A stretch of 64,000 bases of DNA from a candidate division LCP-89 bacterium B3_LCP (lineage in GTDB: Bacteria > Electryoneota > B3-LCP): positions 65,321 to 129,320 of the forward strand of contig NJBN01000009.1 of the NCBI GenBank assembly GCA_005223185.1, given 5' to 3'. Positions within the stretch are counted from its first letter, which is position 1, and the number at the start of each line of letters is the position of its first letter. Below the pieces are notes generated by a model. That model was not told the origin of the DNA. It did not search any database and worked only from the letters and a program-made list of their open reading frames with translations. Shown here piece by piece: positions 8,100 to 16,568 of the stretch. The position numbers were made by a program, and so were the translations under genes.

Positions 8100-8798
8100 T
8101 TGAAATTCATTCTGACAATCATCAGTTTGCATGGCGTTATTACACTATCAGGATTGACTGCATTTTTCTGGTACATATTCATCTTCAAAGCAGAGTCTCG
8201 TTCCCCATTAAGGCTGTTAATCTTTCCTTTTGCTCATTTCTCCCAGGCGTTTTATACCTATAACAATCCCGAAGTGTTTCCGATTATGTTAGGTTATGTT
8301 ACCTTCTCCTGTAGTTTGATTCAATTATTTTTTCCATCAAGTCAGTTAATATATCTGTTTGTATGGGGTACGATATTGGCCTATGAGATATTCGGTGTTA
8401 CGACCTATGTTATTAGGGTTTCTAAAATCCAGTTTCTTATTATTTGTATTGCGTTAACTACTATTTTAATAGGTTACGGAATTATAAGAACAATGCAGAT
8501 AGAAAATTACCAGCTGATGACTCGCTTTGATTTTATTATCAGTATTTATCTTTTCATCGCTTCGGTTTATATTTTAACAAGAATCATCATCAAAGATAGT
8601 TTTACGGAAGATATCGAAGCCTTTTTCGTCTTCTTTGGACTGATTATATATTCATTCCTACACCTTCTCGCTGCGAGTATACTGGCTCTTGGGATCGTCG
8701 AAAACTTCGATTACGCCTTCTATGCAACTCTCATTACCATGCTGTTCTGGATACTGGTCATACCATGGATTCGTTATCTCAAATCAAAACTTTCCTGA
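8100..8798 (+). CDS. Seven-helix membrane protein, probable sensor partner
   Basis: A 232-residue, strongly hydrophobic protein with about seven membrane segments spread from residue 5 to 225 and a basic end (YLKSKLS). It starts at TTG 8100 with GAGGTAGC just upstream. The 3' end overlaps the start of the histidine kinase gene by 34 bases, so the two are translated together. The layout of seven helices feeding directly into a one-helix kinase looks like a 7TM receptor kinase split into two chains. No conserved ligand motif is visible, and I cannot assign it to a named family. Confidence 0.7.
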   Translation: MKFILTIISLHGVITLSGLTAFFWYIFIFKAESRSPLRLLIFPFAHFSQAFYTYNNPEVFPIMLGYVTFSCSLIQLFFPSSQLIYLFVWGTILAYEIFGVTTYVIRVSKIQFLIICIALTTILIGYGIIRTMQIENYQLMTRFDFIISIYLFIASVYILTRIIIKDSFTEDIEAFFVFFGLIIYSFLHLLAASILALGIVENFDYAFYATLITMLFWILVIPWIRYLKSKLS

Positions 8799-10015
8799 TA
8801 ATCGCCTTCCTGATTTTCATCTGTTTCGTGGGGATCATTCTCTATCTCTTGGTAAAACTTTTAGTCAATAGATACGATTTACGAAAAGCGCAGGAACAGT
8901 TAGAAGAGTATTCTGAACACCTCAAAGAAATGGTCGATATACGTACCAGAGAATTGAAGGCATCAGAACAGAAATATAGAGAACTCTTCATAAACGCTAA
9001 GGAAGCGATATTAATATGCGATAGACGAACCAATGAAATAATCGATGTGAATGACGAAGTAGTTTCCCTCTTCGGTTATTCACGAGATGAACTCCTGTCA
9101 ATGAAGTTTAGTGATTTGAGGGTATTCGACATCCTTGGTAGCAAACAACAAGAGTGGAAAGAGCAAGCGATAAAGCACAGAGATAAAACCAGGCGATACC
9201 TAGATTGTGTGATTGGAGGTATTGTGTATGATGGTGTTGATTGTCATCAAATCATATGCCGAGATGTTACGGATAAACGAAAGTTGGAAGCTCAACTGAT
9301 GCAGGCTCAAAAGATGGCTTCACTAGGGCAATTAGCGGCAGGCGTTGCACATGAGCTGAACACACCTTTAGGCACGATCTATAGTTCCTGTTATTATATC
9401 AAGGATTTCTTACATAAGAAACCGGAAAAAATCCCCAAGCATGTTGAGATAGTCAGTACCCATATTGAACGGTGCCGGAAAATTATAAACGATCTATTGA
9501 ATTTCTCCCGTGCTCCCAGTGCTACCATTGAGTTGGAGAAATCAAACCTGAACGAACTGGTGGAACGCTGTCTATCGTTGATAGGTAAAGAAATCAGATC
9601 TGGCGGAATTAGTTTGAACAAGGACCTTCAAAAGATCCCGGAATGTCTTATTGATCCTGCTCGAATCTCACAAGTGATATTAAACATCACACTAAATGCT
9701 GTCCAGGCAATGCCTTCCGGTGGACAACTTACAATTATGAGCTGGCATGATTTAGAGTCGGATAATCTCCCCACTCCTTTAAACGGCTCTGGTTTTAACC
9801 ACATATCCATTGCGGATACCGGTGTTGGTATCGATGAAGGGGATTTACCTGAAATATTCACGCCATTTTTCTCCACAAAGAAAGCAAATGGTGGAATTGG
9901 TTTAGGTCTGTCCGTTGCTTATGAGATCGCCGAATCTCACATGGGGAATATTCAGGTTGACAGCGAAAAGGGTGTTGGTACTAAATTTCAGATCAACCTG
10001 CCTGTAGATAGGTAA
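8765..10015 (+). CDS. Sensor histidine kinase with PAS domain
   Basis: A 416-residue kinase: one membrane helix (residues 8-33), a coiled coil (38-70), a PAS domain (about 70-170), HisKA with the phospho-acceptor H196 in GVAHELNTPLG, and a HATPase domain with the N box near NITLNAVQA, G1 DTGVGID and G2 GIGLGLS. It should autophosphorylate and pass phosphate to the NtrC-type regulator five bases downstream. It overlaps the preceding membrane-protein gene, which probably supplies the sensing part that this short N-terminus lacks. The ATG at 8765 has no strong ribosome binding site, as expected for coupled translation. Confidence 0.88.
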   Translation: MDSLSQIKTFLIIAFLIFICFVGIILYLLVKLLVNRYDLRKAQEQLEEYSEHLKEMVDIRTRELKASEQKYRELFINAKEAILICDRRTNEIIDVNDEVVSLFGYSRDELLSMKFSDLRVFDILGSKQQEWKEQAIKHRDKTRRYLDCVIGGIVYDGVDCHQIICRDVTDKRKLEAQLMQAQKMASLGQLAAGVAHELNTPLGTIYSSCYYIKDFLHKKPEKIPKHVEIVSTHIERCRKIINDLLNFSRAPSATIELEKSNLNELVERCLSLIGKEIRSGGISLNKDLQKIPECLIDPARISQVILNITLNAVQAMPSGGQLTIMSWHDLESDNLPTPLNGSGFNHISIADTGVGIDEGDLPEIFTPFFSTKKANGGIGLGLSVAYEIAESHMGNIQVDSEKGVGTKFQINLPVDR

Positions 10016-10020
10016 ATTAA

Positions 10021-11385
10021 ATGAATGAGTTCCGAATTCTTCTAGTTGATGATGATGAAGGTTTTCTAGAATCTATGGCTGATAATTTAGAGGATCGTGG
10101 GTATGACGTCGATAAAGCACTTTCCTCTGAAGAAGCCTTGAAAATTCTTTCGAAGAATGATAATTACAATCTGGCAATCGTGGATCTGTGTCTCCCCGGA
10201 ATGGACGGAATCGGTCTATTAAAGAGGTTGAACAAGAAGTATGTAAATATTCGAGTTGCCATGCTTACCGGTCATGGGACTGTCACGGCGGCGGTGGATG
10301 CAATGAAATTAGGAGCTATCGATTTCCTGCAAAAGCCTTTGCATCCCGAGAAATTGCTGATATTCGTGCAGAAGGAGTGCGAGCGCCAACAGTTGGTTGA
10401 TCAAAACGCATATTTTATGGCAGAACTGTGCAAGAGGAACAATATCGACAACATAATTGGGACATCTCCGGCGATGTTGGAGGTTTTTAAACAAGTAAGA
10501 GATATTTCTGATGCTGATTCGACAGTCCTAATCACTGGTGAAAGTGGCACAGGAAAAGAATTGATAGCAAACCATATCCATTATACCAGCCGAAGAAAGG
10601 ATGGACCGTTTATTAAGTTTAGTTGTGCAGTACTAGCTCAAGGAGTCCTGGAGAGCGAACTGTTTGGGCATGAAAGAGGATCTTTCACAGGGGCTGTAAA
10701 ATTGAGGCGAGGGCGATTTGAATCAGCCCACAAGGGAACATTATTCCTCGACGAGATTGGCGATATTCCTCTTACTTCTCAAGTGAAACTGCTGCGAGTT
10801 TTACAGTCAACGGAGTTCGAGAGAGTTGGTCAAAGCAAGTCTATAAAGTCTGATTTCAGGCTGATTTGCGCGACCAACCATGATCTGATGGAGGATATTG
10901 ATAATAGAACTTTTCGTGAGGATTTATATTACAGAATAAGAGTATTGGAGATTATTCTGCCACCACTAAGAAATCGTAGAGAAGAAATCTCCATTTTGGT
11001 CAATCATTTCATAAAGATCTACTCCCATCAAACCAACAAGCGCATCAGAGGCATCTCCGATGAAGCTATGTCAATTTTGGTAGATTACGACTGGCCCGGA
11101 AATGTTCGTGAATTGAAGAATGCAATTGAAAGCGCTACTGTTTACTGTAAAGGTGATGTTATAGACACTCATCATCTACCTCATCTCATCCACACTCCCA
11201 AAATTGGCACTCTAAATTTATCACAATTACCCACCCGATCATTAGCGGAAATCGAAAAAGAACTGATCGCTCTATGTCTCCAGGAAGTGAAAGGAAATAA
11301 AACCAAAGCTGCAGGCATGCTCGGCATCAGCAGACCCACCCTCTATGACAAAATGAAGAAACACGGTTTAACACCTCAGAATTAA
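10021..11385 (+). CDS. NtrC-family sigma-54 response regulator
   Basis: A 454-residue regulator with a receiver domain (phospho-acceptor D55 in AIVDLCLPG; acidic pair at D10-D12; K105 in FLQKP), a AAA+ domain with Walker A GESGTGKE (173-180), a GSFTGA loop (220-225; the family consensus is GAFTGA), Walker B LFLDEIGD (241-248), and a Fis-type helix-turn-helix at the end ([17 protein letters not shown]). It is the cognate partner of the kinase encoded just upstream and should activate sigma-54 promoters. I found no convincing -24/-12 element (TGGCAC-N5-TTGCA) near these genes, so its targets may lie elsewhere. Confidence 0.92.
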   Translation: MNEFRILLVDDDEGFLESMADNLEDRGYDVDKALSSEEALKILSKNDNYNLAIVDLCLPGMDGIGLLKRLNKKYVNIRVAMLTGHGTVTAAVDAMKLGAIDFLQKPLHPEKLLIFVQKECERQQLVDQNAYFMAELCKRNNIDNIIGTSPAMLEVFKQVRDISDADSTVLITGESGTGKELIANHIHYTSRRKDGPFIKFSCAVLAQGVLESELFGHERGSFTGAVKLRRGRFESAHKGTLFLDEIGDIPLTSQVKLLRVLQSTEFERVGQSKSIKSDFRLICATNHDLMEDIDNRTFREDLYYRIRVLEIILPPLRNRREEISILVNHFIKIYSHQTNKRIRGISDEAMSILVDYDWPGNVRELKNAIESATVYCKGDVIDTHHLPHLIHTPKIGTLNLSQLPTRSLAEIEKELIALCLQEVKGNKTKAAGMLGISRPTLYDKMKKHGLTPQN

Positions 11386-11627
11386 CAAAACACCATCTGT
11401 CGGTTACTTTACAGCCTTCCGTCGAATCCTTTACAAATACCTAATGGTTACCATCTGATCCGACCTCCATCCTCTCTGATTGGCCATCTTCATCATTCTG
11501 AATAATAAGACATTAGGAATACTTTTCCCTCGATTACTACAAAGCGAGAATTTGGGTATACGGTTTGCGTTCTACTCTGAAGAAAAGGCAATTCGATATA
11601 CATGATAAAAATCTAAGGTAACAGACT

Positions 11628-11996
11628 ATGAGACATAGGAAGAGAACAATCATCCTCATTAATATGAATAATTTAACGGGCACTACCATTTATGATTTTC
11701 TTGAAGGATGGGATTATACCCCTCTACGGATCAAGAATGCGGAAATTCTAACGCCGATATTGAGTGCTGGTAATCGACAATTGATTTTGTTTCAATTCCA
11801 AGAATTTTCAGAAAGTGAGTACGCAATGCTGGCGTTAATACGCAAGATGAATCCGCAGATTCCGATACTAGCTACATCGCCTTTTATATCCATAAGGGAT
11901 ACCATTAGGATTATTAAAGCTGGGGCCGTGGACTACATTTCCCAACCGTTCAATCCTATGGATTTGAAAAGAGCGATTCAGAAATATGATGGGTGA
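11628..11996 (+). CDS. Degenerate receiver-domain protein
   Basis: A 122-residue protein with the length and strand-helix rhythm of a CheY-type receiver, but the phosphorylation residues are gone. The acidic pair after strand 1 reads IILINMNN, strand 3 reads LILFQFQEF with no Asp, and the Lys after strand 5 is replaced in DYISQPFNP; the Thr of strand 4 (ILATSPF) and the GAVDY turn remain. It is best described as a pseudo-receiver working by protein contact rather than phosphate. It follows the kinase and NtrC genes after 242 bases without a clear promoter, and precedes two small genes on the same strand. Confidence 0.65.
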   Translation: MRHRKRTIILINMNNLTGTTIYDFLEGWDYTPLRIKNAEILTPILSAGNRQLILFQFQEFSESEYAMLALIRKMNPQIPILATSPFISIRDTIRIIKAGAVDYISQPFNPMDLKRAIQKYDG

Positions 11997-12040
11997 CCAA
12001 GGTTAAATAATTGAATGCCAGCTCAATAGAGGAGGCTGCA

Positions 12041-12292
12041 ATGCCAATGTTGACCTACATGACTAACTCAGCACTCGTCAGGGCAAATTTCCAATGCGAG
12101 TGTAAAGAACAGGATCACGATCATAAAGGACGTTGTCAATGCAAGTTATTTCTGGATGCATACCGTAGAGATGATCCGCTCAATAAGGAGATAAACGAGG
12201 ACACAGAACACATAATCCTTTGCAAACCATGTTATACGAAAATGAGATTAAAGAAGGAACGATTAACTGATGAATTAAATCACCTCCCATGA
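12041..12292 (+). CDS. Small cysteine/histidine-rich protein, HNH-like zinc fold
   Basis: The ATG at 12041 follows GAGGAGG at about 12030-12036 and is preferred to an earlier TTG; 83 residues. The pattern C-x-C, HDH, GRCQC, then IILCKPC near the end resembles the zinc frame of HNH proteins, but the second half has CYTK where an active HNH nuclease needs a His, so nuclease activity is unlikely. The last 15 residues are helical and charged. It might bind DNA or protein. It is 44 bases after the pseudo-receiver and 27 before another small gene, so probably one transcript. Confidence 0.55.
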   Translation: MPMLTYMTNSALVRANFQCECKEQDHDHKGRCQCKLFLDAYRRDDPLNKEINEDTEHIILCKPCYTKMRLKKERLTDELNHLP

Positions 12293-12319
12293 TACGATTT
12301 ACAACAAAAGGAGCTTACA

Positions 12320-12532
12320 ATGCAACAGAATATGTACCCTGATAGTCTCAAAGACATGATTAGTATAGCGAATGAGTTGGATTTCCCGCTGACGCAAAGA
12401 AAAGCTAAGGACCTGTTATTATCGTGTGAAGACAAGCTTGACCATGCTGTACAATCAGCCATTAAAGAAGTGCTTCAGGAAGAAGTTGAAAGAGCCTGGT
12501 TGGATGATGAAGACAGGAGATTGTGCCTGTAA
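12320..12532 (+). CDS. Small helical acidic protein, unknown function
   Basis: A 70-residue protein with a good ribosome binding site (AAGGAG, 6 bases before the ATG). It is predicted to be almost wholly alpha-helical, with many Asp/Glu and a C-terminal DDEDRRLCL. I recognise no family. It is the last gene of the run that starts with the FecR-like protein and is followed by a stem-loop and a terminator. Its length and position suggest a partner or antagonist of the zinc protein before it, but nothing in the sequence shows that. Confidence 0.5.
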   Translation: MQQNMYPDSLKDMISIANELDFPLTQRKAKDLLLSCEDKLDHAVQSAIKEVLQEEVERAWLDDEDRRLCL

Positions 12533-12551
12533 GATTGGTTACAATTTATGA

Positions 12552-12597
12552 TTCATGTCAATCTGGCAAGTGTGGTGCCACCAGAATTTGACATGAA
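12552..12597. repeat. Perfect 10-base inverted repeat with nested stem
   Basis: TTCATGTCAA (12552-12561) pairs with TTGACATGAA (12588-12597). Inside it TCTGG (12562-12566) pairs with CCAGA (12581-12585), giving a long stem. It lies between the last small gene and the terminator; it may stabilise the mRNA end. Confidence 0.6.
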
Positions 12598-12642
12598 CAA
12601 GCCGTCAACACCCGATCTATTGTGTATGGCGGCTTTTTTTAT
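12598..12642 (+). terminator. Intrinsic terminator
   Basis: AAGCCG (12598-12603) pairs with CGGCTT (about 12629-12634) and is followed by a run of seven or eight T. It closes the small-gene run. The T-run overlaps the stop codon of the decayed sorting domain on the other strand. Confidence 0.7.
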
Positions 12643-12945
12643 TTAAGCACCGTAATCCTCTCCGACGAGGTCTGCTGAAGCGTCTCAAGCTGGATTATGA
12701 ACACCCCTGATGAATACCCCGCCGCATCCCAGATGTGGGTGTGAGTGCCGGGGGCTGGACGCCGGAGGTGAGGGTGGTAACTTTGGCTCCTAAGATCTTG
12801 TAAACGGCGAGCGTGGCTTTTACGTGGAAGGAAGGGTAAAGCTGATCCAGTTAACCGGATTGGCGGGATCGGGAAATGGCGGAAAGAGGTTGAATAAACG
12901 CGGTATTTCCAATAAGATTGATTCCTCAGAAGGTGCCATACCTAA
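12639..12945 (-). pseudogene. Decayed type IX secretion sorting domain
   Basis: On the minus strand three frames in turn spell a Por-type C-terminal domain. The first (12945 to a stop at 12820-12822) reads NLFPPFPDPANPVNWISFTLP; a second frame continues with KATLAVYKILGAKVTTL; the third gives APGTHTHIWDAAGYSSGVF and ends with ERITVLK and a TAA at 12639-12641. This is the normal order of motifs in intact copies elsewhere in the window (NPFNPST, VFDxxG, AGxHxVxF, SGxYxYRL, KMxLLK). At least two frameshifts separate the parts and no passenger domain remains up to the tRNA at 13032, so it is a remnant of a deleted secreted-protein gene. Confidence 0.75.
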
Positions 12946-13031
12946 AAATACCCCCTAATACACCAATATGCCAACTCGCCTAAAGTGAATAGCGACACCT
13001 ATTAGTGCCGCTATTTCATCGTTTATGCTTG

Positions 13032-13105
13032 TGCACCCAGAGGGAATCGAACCCACAACCTGCGGATTAAGAGTCCGTTGCTCTACCTAGTTGAGCTATA
13101 GGTGC
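13032..13105 (-). tRNA. tRNA-Lys (anticodon CTT)
   Basis: A full cloverleaf on the minus strand: acceptor GCACCTA with TGGGTGC (one G-T pair) and discriminator A, D-arm GCTC...GAGC, anticodon loop ACTCTTAATC giving CTT, and TTCGATT T-loop. The CCA end is not encoded. One T-stem pair is mismatched. Confidence 0.9.
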
Positions 13106-13113
13106 ATCACGCT

Positions 13114-13143
13114 AATATACGAAATCCCAAGCGATATAATCAA
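13114..13143 (-). promoter_or_regulatory. Candidate promoter of tRNA-Lys(CTT)
   Basis: On the minus strand TTGATT (13138-13143), 18 bases, then TATATT (13114-13119), ending nine bases before the tRNA. The -10 box is the same as in other promoters of the window. Confidence 0.55.
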
Positions 13144-13192
13144 GCGATAAATAGCTATTTCATCATATTGGTTCTAAGCTTAAGATAGGGAA

Positions 13193-16100
13193 CTAATCAG
13201 GGATGAGGTTTAACGTTTCTTGAACTTCCTCCTCATCCAGCCCCACCTGGACCGCTTGCCCGTTTCGTAGAAAGAAGAGTATTAACCTATGCGGCAGTTC
13301 CCCGGTAAGAGCTCGCCAACCCAGTCCATATAGCCTGAGTTGGTGTCCATACTTCTCCAGGACACTTTCAGATGCTGTGGTATCAATAGCATCACTCTTG
13401 TAATCAACCAGAGTCCACCCAGCGGGACTATCAAACGCCAGGTCTATTTTCCCCCGAAATAATTGATCCTTTAACCTGAATAGTATGGGGAATTCACGTA
13501 GGAATTTCGCTGATCTGTGCGCTTTATCCGCCACTTTAGACTCAAAGAAATTTCGTAGCATGCAAATGGCATCCTCTACCAATTCTTCACCAGGCGTTGC
13601 GCCGAAAAGCTTTGTACCTTCTCGCGCAGAACATTCACGCCATGCCGTTTCATCCGAACCGAAAGGTAATTTTTGCAGTAACAAATGCATCCATTGACCT
13701 ACGGATGCGCCACTTTCGGCTGTCTCATATTCCCCTGATGCAAAGTCTTCGTCAATCAGCAGTTTCGCGAATATAGAGTCATCTTTTCGCAATAGTTCCA
13801 CTACCGAAGTCGGTCCGAATTTCTCCTCCGGTTCTGCTGGAAAGCCGGGTGGGGGAGAGCCGACTGGTTCTTCAAGTTTGAGTGCTTGATCAGTCGTTGA
13901 AATGTATAAATGCTCGGTCTGCCATTGTCTGTTTAACAGGAGCCCTGTATCGATGTTCTCTTTGTTTATTAGAGACACAGGACCTGAGGGTTCCACATTC
14001 TGTTCGAAAAGATAATTGTCAGCCAAATTCAGATGTCTCTGAATATCCGCAAACCAACCTCTCAGTTCTCTTCTTTCACCGCCAGAATTTTTTGATGCAG
14101 AAAGTATCAACTTCTCTTTCGCCCGCGTCATAGCCACATACAGTATGCGTTCGTTTTCTGCATCCTCCTTATCCTTGATTTCCTTCTTGGTATGGAAATA
14201 GTTCGATAGTTCAACCAGCCTACGATTAGAATCTTGAAGACAAAAAGCAGCGCCGTTGGAAAACGAATGAACGAAAGCACCAGTATTCGATCTGGGTTTG
14301 TAGTTCATGTCGAAAATTGCCACGATGGGTGCTTCCAAACCCTTTGCCGCGTGAACGGTCATGATCGCTACTGATCCTTCGGTCGAAAACGGTTCAGCTG
14401 CTTGACCTTCCCGAACTTCCCGCATTCTGACATCATCAAACATTTCCCTCAGCGCGCTCGAAGATAAACTGCCGTAACTATCGCAGAGCCTCAAGAATTT
14501 TCGCAGGTTTTTAACCTTTGATTCGCCGCCCTCCTGACTTGTCCAAAACGCTTCCAGATCTGTTTCATTTACCCAGGTTTCAATTAACAACCGAGTTGGC
14601 AGGCGGTTCTTCATCTGTAACAGTCTATCAAAGATCTCCAGGAAATCTGCCGCTCTACGAGCCAGTGTGTCTTTCTCTGCACTTTTATCAGCAACTTCTT
14701 GCAATCCTTGATAAAGGCTGCGCCTTTGGGGGTGGCTCTCTGCAATGCCGTCTGGATTCTCCTCCAAGTTAAACCTCAGGTGGATCAGATCATCGTTTCT
14801 GAAAGCTCCAGCCGGAGATCGCAGCACGCATGCTAAGCTGAATGAATCTCCGGGATCTTCCAGCGCCCTCAGCAATGCCATCAAGTCGCTTATCTCCAGA
14901 TTATCCCAGAACCCGATACCTGTCGAAGCTATGCAGGGAATGTTCAATTCGTGAAAAGCTTCTTCAACGAACCGGATACTGCTGCTGGAACGCACCAGTA
15001 CAATCACGTCATGCCATTGAGGATCCCGGTATGCGGTAGTTTTCCCCTCCCTGTCGTGTACTTTGAATGACTTACCCTTAACGATCTGTAAAATTCGCTG
15101 AGCTAAATGCTGCGCTTCCTTTTCCCTGGCTTTCTGCCTTGTTTCACCAGCGGAAAGCAGCATCTCCACCTTGTGAGTCCCTTCTTTAGAATCATGCGGA
15201 GGATATTGATATCCTGCCAGCAACTTGAGCAGTTCAACATCTGATGATTCTTTCCAGAGAGAAGTAAATATCTTGTTGACCGTTCCTAATATTTCGCTTC
15301 TGGATCGGAAATTATATTCCAGTGGTATCTTCACGCCGCCCTCAGCTTCTGCATTTTGAGCCGCTCTGGCGAAGGCAGTGACGTCAGCGTGACGGAATCC
15401 GTATATAGATTGCTGAGCGTCGCCAACTGCGAAGATAGGGACATCCTCTGCCAGCATGTTGATGATCTTCCACTGCATGGGGTTCAAATCCTGCGCTTCA
15501 TCGATTAATATGCAATCGACAACTGGTTTTTGCAGTAATGCACTTGACAGTAATTCTAAAGCTGTTTCCTCTAAATCGGAATAATCGAGCACTCCCAACT
15601 CGCGCTTTCGATCGGAAAAGTCAACTAAATAATTAGCGTGGAGCTGGTTGAGAATAGTGCGAATCTTTTCATATACATCAGCGTGAACTTCATCGCGAAG
15701 TTGGGGTAGAAGTTCGTTTCTGATCTGGTCTTTTACGGCTCTGAGTGGTGCTGACAGGCTACCCTTTAATTCATTGATTAGACCGATGATTTCATCATAT
15801 TTGGACTTATCGTCACCTGAAACCCTCAGGTATAGCCTTAAACCCCGTTGCGCAGTCGTTGCTCTTCTTATTGAATTTTCTGTAAGTGATCTGGAATCCG
15901 CCAATATGCTATTCAGAATCTTCAGACAATCATCGGCGAACTTTTGGTTACTCTCGAAATCTACCGATAGCGGGCGGAATGGTTCTTCCCTGAATTCTCC
16001 CGCACAGCGAACAGCATCTACCATCGCCAGAAACTGCCTGGAAAATCCTCGTGACGCCGGCGTGCGACCGCGCCGCAATCTATAGTCTGATCTCCATGAT

Positions 16101-16567
16101 AGATTTTCCACCAGCTCCTTGAGCCGATCCGGATGCTGCGAACGCCAGCGATCGAACACGACTAATAGCGATTCCTCCTGCAGCAACCTGACTTCATACT
16201 CCTGAGTCACTCTGAATCCGGGATCGATACCTAACTTAAGCGTGTTCGATTCAATTAACCTCCTGCAGAAAGCATGCAGTGTGCAGATTGGTGCTGAGTT
16301 CAACTCCCTTATGATCTCTTCATCACTCGATTCCAGAAGTTGTGCAGCTACTCTTTCCTTCATCTCTTCAGCAGCTTTATTGGTGAAGGTGGCTGCTAAA
16401 ATCCTGCCCGGGCGGTATCCCTCCTTAAGTAGCAGACGCAGATAGCGGCTGACCAGAACACGCGTCTTGCCGCTTCCAGCACCAGCGTATATAACGGCAG
16501 GATTGGCTTTCGTATGGATCGCTTCTCGTTGTTTGGGAGTCGGGTTTATTTTGTTATCTGAAATCAT
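13193..16567 (-). CDS. addA: AddA/RecB-type helicase-nuclease
   Basis: A 1124-residue UvrD-superfamily helicase with Walker A AGAGSGKT (28-35), TFTNKAAEEM, the DEAQDLNP Walker B box, and the late helicase motifs MTVHAAKGLEAPIV and ERILYVAMTRAKE. A PD-(D/E)xK nuclease closes the protein: GKIDLAF (from about 1039) and VDYK (D1055, K1057) with a following Q. This is the AddA plan of double-strand break resection: it loads on DNA ends, unwinds and cuts the strands for RecA-dependent repair. It starts one base after the stop codon of the AddB-like gene, so the two are translationally coupled and should form a heterodimer. Confidence 0.9.
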   Translation of the reverse strand: MISDNKINPTPKQREAIHTKANPAVIYAGAGSGKTRVLVSRYLRLLLKEGYRPGRILAATFTNKAAEEMKERVAAQLLESSDEEIIRELNSAPICTLHAFCRRLIESNTLKLGIDPGFRVTQEYEVRLLQEESLLVVFDRWRSQHPDRLKELVENLSWRSDYRLRRGRTPASRGFSRQFLAMVDAVRCAGEFREEPFRPLSVDFESNQKFADDCLKILNSILADSRSLTENSIRRATTAQRGLRLYLRVSGDDKSKYDEIIGLINELKGSLSAPLRAVKDQIRNELLPQLRDEVHADVYEKIRTILNQLHANYLVDFSDRKRELGVLDYSDLEETALELLSSALLQKPVVDCILIDEAQDLNPMQWKIINMLAEDVPIFAVGDAQQSIYGFRHADVTAFARAAQNAEAEGGVKIPLEYNFRSRSEILGTVNKIFTSLWKESSDVELLKLLAGYQYPPHDSKEGTHKVEMLLSAGETRQKAREKEAQHLAQRILQIVKGKSFKVHDREGKTTAYRDPQWHDVIVLVRSSSSIRFVEEAFHELNIPCIASTGIGFWDNLEISDLMALLRALEDPGDSFSLACVLRSPAGAFRNDDLIHLRFNLEENPDGIAESHPQRRSLYQGLQEVADKSAEKDTLARRAADFLEIFDRLLQMKNRLPTRLLIETWVNETDLEAFWTSQEGGESKVKNLRKFLRLCDSYGSLSSSALREMFDDVRMREVREGQAAEPFSTEGSVAIMTVHAAKGLEAPIVAIFDMNYKPRSNTGAFVHSFSNGAAFCLQDSNRRLVELSNYFHTKKEIKDKEDAENERILYVAMTRAKEKLILSASKNSGGERRELRGWFADIQRHLNLADNYLFEQNVEPSGPVSLINKENIDTGLLLNRQWQTEHLYISTTDQALKLEEPVGSPPPGFPAEPEEKFGPTSVVELLRKDDSIFAKLLIDEDFASGEYETAESGASVGQWMHLLLQKLPFGSDETAWRECSAREGTKLFGATPGEELVEDAICMLRNFFESKVADKAHRSAKFLREFPILFRLKDQLFRGKIDLAFDSPAGWTLVDYKSDAIDTTASESVLEKYGHQLRLYGLGWRALTGELPHRLILFFLRNGQAVQVGLDEEEVQETLNLIPD

Positions 16568-16568
16568 G

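Noticed and set aside
7450-12040. Sigma-54 promoter for the NtrC-type regulator
   Set aside because: I looked for TGGCAC-N5-TTGCA near the FecR-like, membrane-sensor and small genes and found no convincing match.
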